Below are positions 21,655 to 32,725 of a DNA stretch of 64,000 nt, piece after piece. The position numbers and the translations under genes were made by a program. The first letter of the stretch is position 1, and each line of letters opens with the position of its first letter. The notes below the pieces were generated by a model. The model was not told the origin of the DNA. It worked only from the letters and a program-made list of their open reading frames with translations, and did not search any database. Source of the DNA: Marsupella aquatica (taxonomy: Eukaryota > Marchantiophyta); NCBI GenBank assembly GCA_973895155.1, contig OZ316891.1, positions 23,684,001-23,748,000 on the forward strand, given 5' to 3'.

Positions 21655-21775
21655 AATCATAAAGCGTAACTCGTAAACTCTTAAGTCCTAACTCGTAAAC
21701 TCGTAAAGTCATAAACTCGTAAACTCGTAAAGGGAGTTTACTCGTAAACTCGTAAAGGGAGTTTACTCGTAACTT
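21655..21775. repeat. AACTCGTAA short tandem repeat
   Basis: Degenerate tandem TAAACTCG / GTAACTCG units; a shorter related cluster lies near 20905-20960. Confidence 0.75.
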
Positions 21776-22747
21776 AGGAACTTAGTAACTTTGAATGCTA
21801 TTTCAGTTCTAGTTAGCAATAATTGCAGTCTAAACACCGTAAAAAATTTAGGAATTGATACGCGGGAGGCTCTGGCGGTCAAAACAAGCGTACCACTCGA
21901 TAATGCTTTCGATGTGGCTAGCGAAGTAGCCCTTCCGCCAAGGTACGAAGTCTTTTTTCTCCGCTCCATCTCCTCGTGGAACTTCTTGATGAAGAAGGAC
22001 GCCCACTTCCTAGGCCGATAGTTCTCCACCTGGATGACCTGAGCGGCCAATATTTCTCCTCTGGGTTCCATCATGTGGAGGGCATACCGCTGGAACTCCA
22101 GGCATTCTGCTACCTCCGGGATGAGGCACGTCCTCATTAAGAACCCATTGTCCACTACCCCCTCGGCCGGGAAGCTAGAGGACTGGTATTTGGCTCCCTT
22201 TCCCCTAGGAGCCCGCGACTCTACTCGATTTATCCCCTCAGGTAAACCAAAAATCATCTTTAGACGTGCCTCATTGAGACACATCACTCTTTCGTGCACT
22301 CGGGTTTGTTGATGGGCCTCGTCAAAGTTCTGAATGAACTCCGACATATCCTGTCTGTAATACCTGCTTGAGTTCCAAGGGAGAGAGGCAAGGTGCTCAA
22401 ACCCTTGGGTCTTCAGATAGCATGCATGCTTGAGGTGGAGGATGTTCTTGTGAACATTGTCCCCCATGCGATGCATGGTCAGCTTGGCAACCGCAACCGT
22501 GGCCAAAGGCAACCCAGATATGGCTGCAGGCTCCTTCCTCTTCCTACCCCGAGACTGATTCCCGGGGTGACTAGAAGAAGGGGACATCTCTCCTTCCTCT
22601 TGGTCAGGTGGTGGTAGCGCGACTACCGTGAGTATTGGTGCCGGGGTGGCTAGAGTTACCGTGTTATCCCCTCGGCCCTGCTGGAGTGGTGCTGGGTTGT
22701 TTGGCGCTTGCTGAGTCGTACCCCGCGGCCATCGATTCAGAGGAGGG
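21763..22747 (-). pseudogene. Family-3 LTR-type protein fragment
   Basis: The minus-strand frame is open from 22747 leftward; the first ATG is at 22585-22587. It has a Pro-rich N-terminal stretch, a basic GRKRKE motif, and then the domain shared with families 1 and 2 (IFGLPEG near 22250; NGF-MRTCL, F-x-R-x-A-L-H-M, PRGEI-AAQV near 22150-22020; SYLGG near 21945). Recognisable homology stops near 21930; the rest of the frame is probably run-through. The 5' side is cut by LTR copy E at 22748. It is more similar in style to family 2 than to family 1. Confidence 0.65.
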
Positions 22748-22980
22748 TGTGGTGCATCCCATGGCTCCCCAAACCCAAGAAACCCCCCCGCCCAAGCTGA
22801 TTCCCGCAGGTTTCATGCTCGGCAAGGCCGTTTCCGTGGCTTAGCGGCATGGGATGCTGCTAACCTCCTACTACTACTATTAACATTTTACACACATATA
22901 CTAGACAAATCCTTCATCGGGTCATGAGATACGCAGTTGGCCTAATCTAGACCTTCTCTTGTCTTTCCCTCCTGTTGGTT

Positions 22981-23008
22981 AGGTATATTTGGATTCCGCC
23001 GCCGGAAT
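22981..23008 (-). promoter_or_regulatory. Conserved LTR core motif, copy E
   Basis: Minus-strand CATTCCGGCGGCGGAATCC followed by AAATATACCT; same position within the LTR as in copies A and C. Confidence 0.5.
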
Positions 23009-23645
23009 GATCCCCAATTGGTTTGGTTAAGCCGCTAAGACCTCTCTCAGCTCGACACATCCAACTCTCACTCCCTTGCTTACTTCCCTTCTACTTGTTG
23101 ATGTGGGCACTCTTCACACAAGTTAATGCGACACACAAATAGAAAAATGACTCCTTCTGACTGAGTTATACCATGCACTTGCAATACAAATAGTACATCT
23201 CATACACAAGCTCTGCAAACTAAGCCGTGAGGCCAACTCTATTCAGTTCTTAGGTATGAGGAAACATGAATATACACAAGGGTCACTATATAACTAACTG
23301 AGAGCTTCTCTTACTACTTGTTCCCAGCCCTGCTGGTGCAACTAAAAACTTGCTAAAGAAGAGGCCCTGCACTCCCCGCAGCCCAAGTACTTATCCTGGT
23401 CGTGGATCCGCCTGATTCCTTGCAGCGTAAGCCTAATCTACCTACTGTAATCTACCTATGTACAGCAACGCAGGAGCACAAGTGTTGCCTTCACCCGTGG
23501 ATCCAAAATCCCACTAATCTAAGTGTCAGGGCCATCTCCTGGTCCTGATCCTAAGTCTAAACTTGGAGATCAGCGCCTGCCCTGCCCACTCACGCCTCCT
23601 ACCTCCACGTCCGCCCTCCCTAAAAGGGACGGCGCCCTTACACCA

Positions 23646-26600
23646 TCACGACACCGGTGGCTGGTCCTCAATGGACGCCCCCAATGCTTCCTCCGCAGCC
23701 ACTGCCGTTGGTCCGTCCTCTGACAGATTACCTGCCCTTGATCGAGTCAACTCTTCATCGGCCTGACTGGGTCCACCCTCGGCTTTGGCCTCAACATCGG
23801 TCACGGCCTCCGATACGGCTACGGCCTCCTCGACATGTTCTAGTGGAGGATCCGGTACCTCGGCATCATTACTGGTTCTCTCGGCCTTGGCCTTGCCATC
23901 TCCACTTCCTAGGACTGGTGGATCCACCGCCGTGCCGATGCCAGAGATTGGTGCCGGGTTTATCTTCTCGGTCACAACGGCTTGAGAAGCCGTATAACCC
24001 CCAGACCTAGAAGGTTTCCGCTTCTTCTTCTTCCCTATTTTGACAGCCGGTTCCTTCCCCTTGCCACTTACCTTCAGCACCGGGGTGAGTGTTTCGGCTT
24101 GTCCTGCGGCCAATACTACCCCTGGTAACTGGGTTCCCCATTTGGAGTTGGACCTGATGAAGCCAAGCATTTAAATACTGCGGCTTGTGTCTTCAGCCGC
24201 TCCATTTGGTTGTTGGCCCGCCGCTGTAGGTTCTCCATCTTCCTCGTGATTCCCTCCAACTCCTCTTAGGTCTCATCCAGGTCCTTGCACGCCTCCTCCA
24301 GCTCCTTATTGGCTTCCTCCAATTTTTTCTTTAAGGTAGCCCTCTCCTCCTGGGTTGCTCTTAGCTCCTTGTCGAGCTCTGCTACGACCACAGACTCCAT
24401 CTTATTCATCTTGGCATAAGTCTGGTTGAGCTGGTCGTCCTTTTCACGCAGGTCGGCCTTGAAGCTGGCCGTTAGGGACGCAAGCTCCTACTGCAGCGCA
24501 ATAATCCCTTGATAGGATTTCCCTAACTCTGCTTCCTTCTGCTCAAGGGCTCTGCGGATATCTTCAAGCTCTCCTTTCAACGCCCTCTCCCTTCTCTGGT
24601 TCTCTGCCATGGCCCGATTGTTGGTTGCTAAGTGGGCCTCCTCTGCATCCCTTAGCTCCCGCTTCCATTTCTCTCTTTCCTTGACTGCGCCGGCCATCTG
24701 ATTGTCAGACTGAGCGGTATCCAACTGCCCCTACATGATGTTTAGCTCATGCCGCTTAATCTGTAGCTCATCTTGGGCTTTCTTGGCCACCTGCAGGACT
24801 TCCACCTCGGCTTCCTTCTCCCTAAGCCACCGGATGACCTCGTCCTTCTTGCTTCTCTCCAAAGCCACCGCTTCTTCTAATCGGTGCTTTTCCAACAACT
24901 CCCTTTGGAAAAAGGGTCCTTGCTCCAACTCCTCCCCAAAGATGCTGAGCGCGAGGTCCCCACACATCTCCCCGTACTCCATGGCTCTATCCTTAGCATA
25001 GGTGGAGTAACTAGAAGTCATTGGCATCAACCACCGCGGCCTCTGCTCCCAAGCCGCCTTGCGGATTTCTTCTATGGTGGCAAGAGGGTTGCTTCTTTTT
25101 TTGGCAAGCCGCCTGATGTCCTCCGGCCAATCTCCTCCTTGTAAATCCTTCTCCCTAGCCAAGGCTGCTTTCTCTTCCTCCCTAAGTCGCTCCTGAAATT
25201 CTTGTGCCGTCTGCTTTATGCCGTCAAAGCTCGGGGGAGCAATCTCTGGTGGGGGAGACTCGGGGCTACTTTGCTGGGTGGGGTCCCCTCGAACTACTCT
25301 TGGAAGCGTGGGGATAAATTGGCCACAGGTCCTTACTCCTGGAACATGATGATCCGACCCATAGCCAGAGCTATCATTGCTGTAGTCCTCCACCGCCTCC
25401 TCCACTACTTGGACTCCCAGCTTCTCCCTTTGTTCCCCTGGTCCAGTCGTGAAAACGGCCTTATAGATCACGGGCTCTGGTTCCTCTGGTTTCCAGGCTG
25501 ACGTCTCCCTCTGCTCTCCACGGGAAGGAGCCTTAGACTGCTCTGCCTCTGATTCGGGGCTTGAGGCTCCCACATACATTTGCACTCCCGACTTATGTTA
25601 TGGCCTCCTTCTCTCCTTGGCTCCGGTAAAGGGGTCTTCCCTTCTGAGTTGGCTTAGGCCGACCTATGGGGCAGCGTCCTATATCGGTGCCGTTGCCGTT
25701 GCCGGAACCGTTCTCTTTTCTTTCTCCAGCAATTTCAGCAGATTTTGCATGCCTGGTTGCTACATCGGCAAGTCTTCTTTCCTTGTCCGAAACACCTGCT
25801 CGATCATCGGACTGTCAGGCTGGTTGGGCTTCTCTGGTGCCGGCCCCTGCTCTGGAACCTCCTCCGGTGCCCTTGCCGATAGGGGAAGTACTGGGGCAAA
25901 GATTTGACTTCTGGCATACCGGCACAACAACGGCATGTGATAGCCAAGCCGGGACACGCTTCCCACGCCGATCACCTGCTGTTCCTCCTACAAGATCTTC
26001 TTCAGTTGGTTGAGGAGGCACCCATTGTAATCCCGGCTTGGGTCTGGCCTTTCTGCCAGGTAGACCTGAGCCTTGCCGATCTCTGCCCTCGGCAAGTTAT
26101 AGTGCATGGTCACCCGCAAGAAATCGATCATCTCTCCGATGTGCGGATTGGTGCAGGTGTTCCGGAAGAAGCCATTCTTCGTTGATGGTCTTGGGAACGA
26201 CCGGAACTCCTTGTCAGGTAAGGTCTTCCTGGTATCAACCTTGGTCTTATTACCCATCGGCAAGCCAAACACCTCAGCAATCACCCGGGGAGTGAGATAG
26301 AAATCCTTCCCATACACCCTCGTGGAATTGGTCTTGGGTTCCCATGATCCCACAAATTCTAATAAGGCTGAGTCCGGCACCTCCAGCTTCAGCCATGGTA
26401 ATCTTACGAAGGCTTCCAAGCCGGATCTGGCCATGAAGCCTTGGTACTTCTTGGTCTACATGGCCGTAAAGCATGCATCCTCCTCCCGTGCAAAGTGTAA
26501 TTGCACTTCCTCCGGTAGGGTTGCCGCCCAGCCTTTCTAGGTGTCATCGTTTGTTGGAATGGCATTGATGGGATTGACCTCTTCATCTTTGGCTTCTCCC

Positions 26601-27313
26601 CTTGTCCTGCTCTGCTGCTCTGCTGGCTTCCTAGGTGCCGCCGACCTCGTTCTTTTTGCCGGGGTGGCCTCTTTGTTGTTGTTTCCTTTCCTCTTCATCT
26701 CGGTTGCCATGGATGTTTCTCCTAGCAAGGTTGCCTTTGTCCACCCCTCCGTGTTACCCTTCAACTCCCAGTGTAGGTCGTTGTAGCGATTGATGGCTTC
26801 CTGGATGCCGACGATTCTGTTTTCGCAAAATAGAAGGTCATTGAGCTGATTGGCAATAGGAGTCCACAAGAACTCGGCCTTGATAAGTTCTCCTCCTAAG
26901 AAAGCCGTCTTCTGCAGTTCCCAGAGCCGAGCAAGCTCCTGCCATTCTCGAGCTGCTCTCTTCGATTCTTCGTCCTTGTAAGTCCTGACGTACTCACCTG
27001 CCCGTTCAAACAGGCATCCCCAAAAATGTGCCACTTGATTGACGTTGCTCATACCCTCCTTGAGTCAATTGTTGGTATCTGTTCTCACCCCAAGTGCTTG
27101 CCTAAGCAATTGACAGCATTTGGCCTCCCGTAGTTGTCTGCTCAGTTTGTTCTTGCAAATGAGCCACTATTCCTTGCGAGCGGTCCTTACCCCTCTCCTC
27201 CTTTGGTCTTCCCTCCCGTTGGTCATCCCTAGCCGCCGACGCTTAGCGGGCCCTAACCCTAATCGTGTTCTCTCCCCCGGCGTCCTTACTTCTGGCCTCG
27301 GCCCAGGTTCCAT
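23646..27313 (-). pseudogene. LTR-encoded protein, decayed copy E
   Basis: Starts at the conserved ATG-GAA (27311-27313) and reaches the family stop at 23646. All parts of the intact protein are present in order. Breaks: TAG for TGG at 26537-26539, TAG for CAG at 26456-26458, 24731-24733 and 24488-24490, a ~40-bp deletion near 24698, and frameshifts near 25600 and 24180. The Trp-rich module (27052-26730) matches the second module of copy B best. Confidence 0.85.
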
Positions 27314-27429
27314 AGTCACCCTTAATTGTTTATATTTTCCTTGTTTTTGTTCCTATACTAAGGTGTTTCCAGGGTACACTCCTGCTTTACCATGTAAGCC
27401 GGGCTAGTGATCCCTGGCTAGGCATCACA

Positions 27430-29004
27430 GTAGCAGAGGCAATTCTTGAAGTCCCAGCAAAGTTCTTTAGGCTGAAGGGCAACCAGTGGCTTACTCAAGC
27501 GGAGTTCGACAAGATTCCGGGGTACCTAGACCAGCAAAACGCAGCCAAAAAGCGCCAAGAAGACATCAGCAAACAACGGGAAGCGGCGCGTAATCTTACT
27601 TTCCTCGGGGAAAGTTCTAACGCCTTTGACTGGGATATGGCTACCCCAACACCACCAGCACCTCAGCCGATGACCACTAGCGTACCTCCAAACCGGTCCC
27701 AAGTCCAACCAGTGATCAACACAGAGTGTTCTTCGGGTTCCGAGCGAGTTAGTCCGCAACTCGAGCAGCATTCTCGTAAGTGGGCAAGGACGGCGCCGGC
27801 CCCCAAATTGACAATGTGAACCAACGCCGTGCCTGCATCTACCCTGGCAAACCCCCCGGCCAACCAGACCTGACGGCCCCCGGATAACCCGAAGTCCAAC
27901 TTATTACAGGTAATCCGCGTCCCCAAAGTAGAGTGGATCACGATCAAGAAACTGGAACACGCGGACTATCTCAAGGAGCATCAGTTGGAGCAGTTTGCTC
28001 ACTTGCTATGGAGGCAGTGTGCCGCCGGGCCAAAGGAGATTTGTGAGTTCATCTCCAATTTTGACACCGACGCATCGACCACTAAAGTTTTAGGGCAGAC
28101 CTTATCACTCACGGAGCATCGGTTGGCACAGATCTTCTGCCTGCCAACCGGACCAGTGCCGGTTGAACTTTGAATTCGGGATAAAGAGTATACACCTCGG
28201 CACTTCAAACCTGAGGGTAAGACGGACAACGGATACAAGCAGGGGTCGTGCACCAACTTAATCTGCATGGAGCGGCTTAACTTCATACGAACTACCCTAC
28301 ACATGATTGAGCCACGATCCGAGATCTCCCTCTGCACGATCGTACAGGTGGAATAGTACAAACGGCGGAACTGGGCCTAATTCTTTCACCGTATATTCTC
28401 GAGGGAGCTAAAGCGGGCTCAGGGTGGTATGGCTATTGGAGGGAAGACTTACTTGGGAAGTCATATCGCCATCATCCTCGCCTGCTACAAGGCACGTTGG
28501 GAGGCCAGAGAAAAGAATATGGCCACCTCAGCCCCGACTAATGTCACCCCCGCCCTCGAGGAGGAAACCCCGAGCGTGCGGACTACCAACCCTCGGCCAA
28601 ACCCCAAGCCGGAAGCCCCGACTAATACTCCGTCACCTCCTCCTATTGAAATTCCGCCGCCCCCTTCCGTTGAGCCTCCGCTACCCGCAGTGCAACCACC
28701 CCCAATCCCTCCACCACCTAAAGAAACCTTCCCCTCCCCAGCACAGACTACGGAGGAGATCGTTGCCCCGCTCGAGGAACCACCGGTACCCGAGAGGATG
28801 GAGGACTACCAAGTAGCCCCGGGGACCATGGCCTACGACCTGGTCCAGAAGTTTAGCCAGACTATGTTTGGGGAGCTGGCAACGTACATCGGACAACAAG
28901 TCTCGGCGTACTTTCAACCAGCCTTCTTCATGTTAGGGCACCAACCACGGATCGTAAGCCGCTTGGAAGAAGAACTCGTGGCGAAGGGGAATGAGATCGG
29001 GCGC
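27430..29004 (+). pseudogene. Family-2 LTR-encoded protein, N-terminal part
   Basis: One continuous frame with no indel against copy K, but with stops at about 27817 (TGA), 27871 (TGA), 28171 (TGA; K has CGA), 28354 (TAG; K has CAG) and about 28378 (TAA; K has CAA). It shows a polar N-terminus, a Pro-rich segment (27640-27800), then the domain shared with the family-1 and family-3 proteins (28000-28520) and a long Pro-rich linker (28540-28790). Insertion M interrupts it at 29005. Confidence 0.75.
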
Positions 29005-31232
29005 TGTCATGAGGTTTCCATCCTAAAGAAGGAATCCTCATGTTTTGTGAAGGAAGTTGAAACCAATTTTGCTTCTAACTTGGGCAAGTTGACTTGACTT
29101 GAGCTAACTTGACCAAGGTGAAGGAGGAAGTAGAGTTATGAGGGTCAAGGTAGGGATGAGGTTGAGCCTACCCACCATTGTTACTATTGTGGGGTATGTT
29201 TTTCATTTGTGACCAGCGATTAAGTTATCATTTGGTGGATTGGCGGAATGGAGGTTGCTTGCTCAACAAGCAAGGTATTTAGGGTTTTGGCAACATGGTG
29301 ACCAGGTTCATTGAATACATGGAGGAGGTGACCAGGTTCAAGGCATGTAAGAGGGTTTGGTCCAAGTGCATCAGTTTTGTGAGATTTGGACCAGATTCAG
29401 ATTTTTGTGTTAAATGGACCAGATTCAATGTATCTACTTCAACAGTGGATCTTGGTTTTGGTTAATGGATGGTTTGGATTGAAGGTGGAGATGTGAGTTA
29501 GGGCTTGGTGGAGGTCGTGGCTTTTTCAAAAAGGTCGAAGCTCATTTGGTTTACAAGTTACTAAGGAGGGGTTTTTTGGCTCATTTTTGGCCGTTTGATC
29601 TAATTGGTGTGAGATCGAGGGCTGTGATTCAATGAGGATTAAAACCATAAGTGGAGGGGCTTGTGGGTGCCCTGGGCCTTCCCACGTGGGTACTAAAGGA
29701 GGAAGTTCGACTGGCCAAGGGTTCGGAAGTTAGATGCTGCTGAAGTGCTGCCGTTTTGCCGTTTTGGAGTGTTAAGTCCCATTTTTAGTTGTAGGAGCGA
29801 ACCTCTTGAGGGGAGCTCGAGCATGAGGCATGAGTGAAGGGGGAGCCCTCCTCCTTGGCCATGGCCTTAGGATTTTGAGGGTAGGAGATGTAGAGGCAAT
29901 TTTGTGAAGAGATAAATGGAGTAGAAGCTTTGAATGTGAAGAGATTGAGTTTTGTGACGGTTTTTCTAGGGATTTGGAGAGAGGTTTCGAATGTAGGAGA
30001 GGCTGACTCAAAGCCTTAGGAAGGAGGTAGGATGTGAGTAGGAAGTATAAGGAGCTTGCATGAGAGATTGCCCACAAGAAGGCATACTCGAATGTAGGTT
30101 TGTTGCTTCAAGTTTTGAGGAGAATGGACTTGTAGGAGATTTTCGAAAGCTTAGAGGAGATGAGACCTAATCTTGTTGAAGCTTGGGAGTCTTGCATTAG
30201 AGATGGCTCACTAAGAAGGCCTACTCTCTTGTAAACTCCTTGACTTGAAGCTTCGAAAGTAGATTTGGTTGATAGAAGGAAGTATGAGAGAAGGAGACTA
30301 GGGTTTTGAAGCTTGGATAGGCTATGGAGGGATTTTGAATGCTTGGTTGATGATTAGACTTGGTGATGATTCATTTTTGCTAGGAGGGTCTTGCTTGTGA
30401 CCCATGTTTTTACTTGGAGGCCATGATGCTACATGTGCCTTCTTGCTATGCATTTAGAGGAGAGGTATCCTCATTTTTGAGATGTGTGTTGATGCCTTGC
30501 TTTGGCTATGAGTGATGGAATGGTTAGAATGAATGTCTTCATGCCATTTTTGAATGTTGTTGTGAGCTTGAAGGTGTTTTTGAAAGTAGATGGGTTGGAT
30601 GAAGGTACTTTCAAAAGTAGTTATTATGCATGAGGGAAGTTGCAAGAGTAAAGAGTGAAGGCATTTTCGATTGATGGAATGGGTTGTTTGTGGATTGTAC
30701 TTGGTGGTTCTACTAGAGGAAGGGACTAAGGTCAATTCCATGTTTGTTAAGGAGTTTGTTGACCAACCCTAGGTCACTTTTCGAAAGTAGTTTTCCATGT
30801 TTCAACAGTTGGATGTTTGAATGGTGCATAGAGATGCCTTGCATACCTTTGGATGTCCCACTTGTCTTAGCCACAACCAAGAGTGACCCTTAACTTGACC
30901 ACATTGATGTAAGCTTGAACTTGTGTACCTTAGAGGGTTGCAAGGGATTGTGTGCAATCAAGTGTTGGAAAAGGAATGGTGACCAATTGAATGTTGGGCT
31001 TAGACTTGTGAGGATTACATTGGGAAGCTTGAACTAGTTATTTTGATTGTGATTGGATATGAGTATGTAAATGGCTTGAGTTTTGAAAGCATGCTTGCTT
31101 GCTTGTGATGATGTGGATGAAAGGTTAGGGTAGATACTTTGTCTTGTTTGCAACCGTTTCCTATCTCAAGCAGCCATACACCCTGCGTGTCCCTTGAGGC
31201 CTTTTCCCACCTCTTTGCTTATCCTCAGGACA
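29005..31232. mobile_element. Insertion M: 2.2-kb non-coding element with short inverted ends
   Basis: Precisely interrupts the family-2 ORF: copy K reads straight through the site at about 5795-5800. The ends are TGTCATGAGG and CCTCAGGACA, inverted repeats with one mismatch in ten. The flanks give an imperfect 4-bp duplication, GCGC (29001-29004) versus ACGC (31233-31236). The interior is G/T-rich on the plus strand, with no supportable ORF. TG...CA ends suggest a solo LTR of another family; a non-autonomous DNA transposon is the alternative. Confidence 0.7.
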
Positions 31233-31740
31233 ACGCCTCCAAATGCTGGTAGAGCACCTCGAGGAGGAGGCCACTACCCGTCGTGAGGAGTTAGTCCGCA
31301 CCGTCGAACAGAGGGACGGACTAACACAGGAGTTGAGCGGAGCGCAAGTAGATCTCAAAAAGCTGGACGATTCCGTGCTTCAATTGCGCTCAGAATCTTT
31401 GGCTCGGGTTACCAGCCTGACCGACCTCAACAAACAGTTCCTACAGGCAGCTCAGCAGGTAGCTAGTCTCTCCGCCGAACGGGATAAATTGCTGGCACAG
31501 GACCAGACCCATTGCAACTCCATTAACCAGCTCAAGCTGGAGGTAGCGCGGCTCCAGACAGAGGCCGATGAAGCTGCAAACAAGGCGAAGGAGGCGGTGC
31601 GGGACAACAAGGCCTTGCAGGATTGCATTGCCCTGCTTGTCCTCCAGCGGGGAAAACCTGGGCCCACCTCTGATCAAGGCGGCTTGAGGTCTTGCCCCGA
31701 CAGGGGGACAAACCCTGGTCTGACCACAGCACACACGTAA
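31233..31740 (+). pseudogene. Family-2 LTR-encoded protein, C-terminal coiled coil
   Basis: Continuation of the ORF after insertion M, open to TAA at 31738-31740, and collinear with K 5800-6302. A coiled coil (EEATTRREELVRTVEQ onward) fills most of it. It retains CAG at 31309-31311, where K has TAG. Confidence 0.8.
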
Positions 31741-32524
31741 GGGGTGGTTAGCAAAGGGTGGAAGCAAGCGCCACGCAAGGCAATTGAGTCAGCGACATCT
31801 TTTGGTTAAGCGTAAAGACAGAATAGCTGTCATTAGGCGCCGATTAGTGGTAGTAGGAAGAATTAGGACCAAATCAGTTAGGAGCCGCCAGCGTAGGATG
31901 GAGTCCATCAACGGACTAGATTTTGTCAGTAGGCTTAGCTGCTGCCATTCCGGTTAGCACTCTTGTCGTCAATGGTCAACCAGTCAGTACAGCACGGCCA
32001 GTTAGTCAGAGGGTAGTTAGTCAGTAGGTAGTCTCCCGGAAGGTAGTATCCTCCGGTTCCCTTTTGCAACTGTAGTATTTAGGCTTCCCCTTCCGCCATG
32101 GAAGGGGGAGAAGGCTTAGTTATCTCAGCAGAAGAAAAGGCGAGACACGGGGAGTCCCGGCCTGAGTAGGGTCAGAGCGCACCAAGGAGTGAGAGCCAGA
32201 GTCGAGCTTGCTGGGCAAGTGCGAGGCGGGGCTTTGTAGAGACTGGGCATCGACTGCCGTTGGGCCTGCTGACCCCCTTAGAAGTTGAGTCAACCATGTA
32301 AACTGATGCTTCGCTGAGTAAATGTAGCCTTTTCCCTCTAATGTTTCCGCAAGTAACTGGTGTTGTGTGTATGCTTTGTCTGGGCAAAGGCGCCATTTTA
32401 AGGGACGTACCGGGTGCGGACTAATGGTAGGGATTGCCACCCATTGCATGTCACAAGGTTCTGTCACGTCGATGGCTTGAAAAGCCCCAAGCCGGGAGTT
32501 AGTCCGAGTCACTAATTGAGGGAA

Positions 32525-32553
32525 AATTCCAGCAATGGAAAATAAATATACCT
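32525..32553 (+). promoter_or_regulatory. Conserved LTR core motif, copy J
   Basis: ATTCCAGCAATGGAAAATAAATATACCTATG, 172 bp before the LTR end; two changes in the palindromic part relative to K. Confidence 0.45.
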
Positions 32554-32725
32554 ATGACTAGTACAAATTGCGTAAGTGTTATACCAGTAAGTATATCAAC
32601 TTAGCCCGACTTAGGGCTAATCGGGGCCACTACACACCTCCTTGCCCAAACCCTCACCCCTACTGGTGGTCGAGGTTGCGCCATGAAACTAAACTGGATT
32701 TAAGACCCAGGTTAGGGACGTGACA

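Larger units (their letters stand above)
22748..27429 (-). mobile_element. Family-1 giant LTR, copy E
   Basis: Full-length minus-strand LTR (4682 bp) with both termini (TGTGATGCC at 27429; TGTGGTGC in plus orientation at 22748). No gag-pol adjoins either end. Flanking 5-mers differ (GAGGG left, GTAGC right), and the flanks belong to different element families, so it is not a simple insertion. Confidence 0.85.
27430..32725 (+). mobile_element. Family-2 LTR, copy J (interrupted by insertion M)
   Basis: Contains the longest family-2 coding sequence and the shared ~985-bp non-coding tail ending ACGTGACA at 32725. The left end is cut by LTR E, so the LTR start is not seen. A 2228-bp insertion (29005-31232) splits the ORF. 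It abuts family-1 copy I at 32726 in mid-ORF. Confidence 0.7.
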
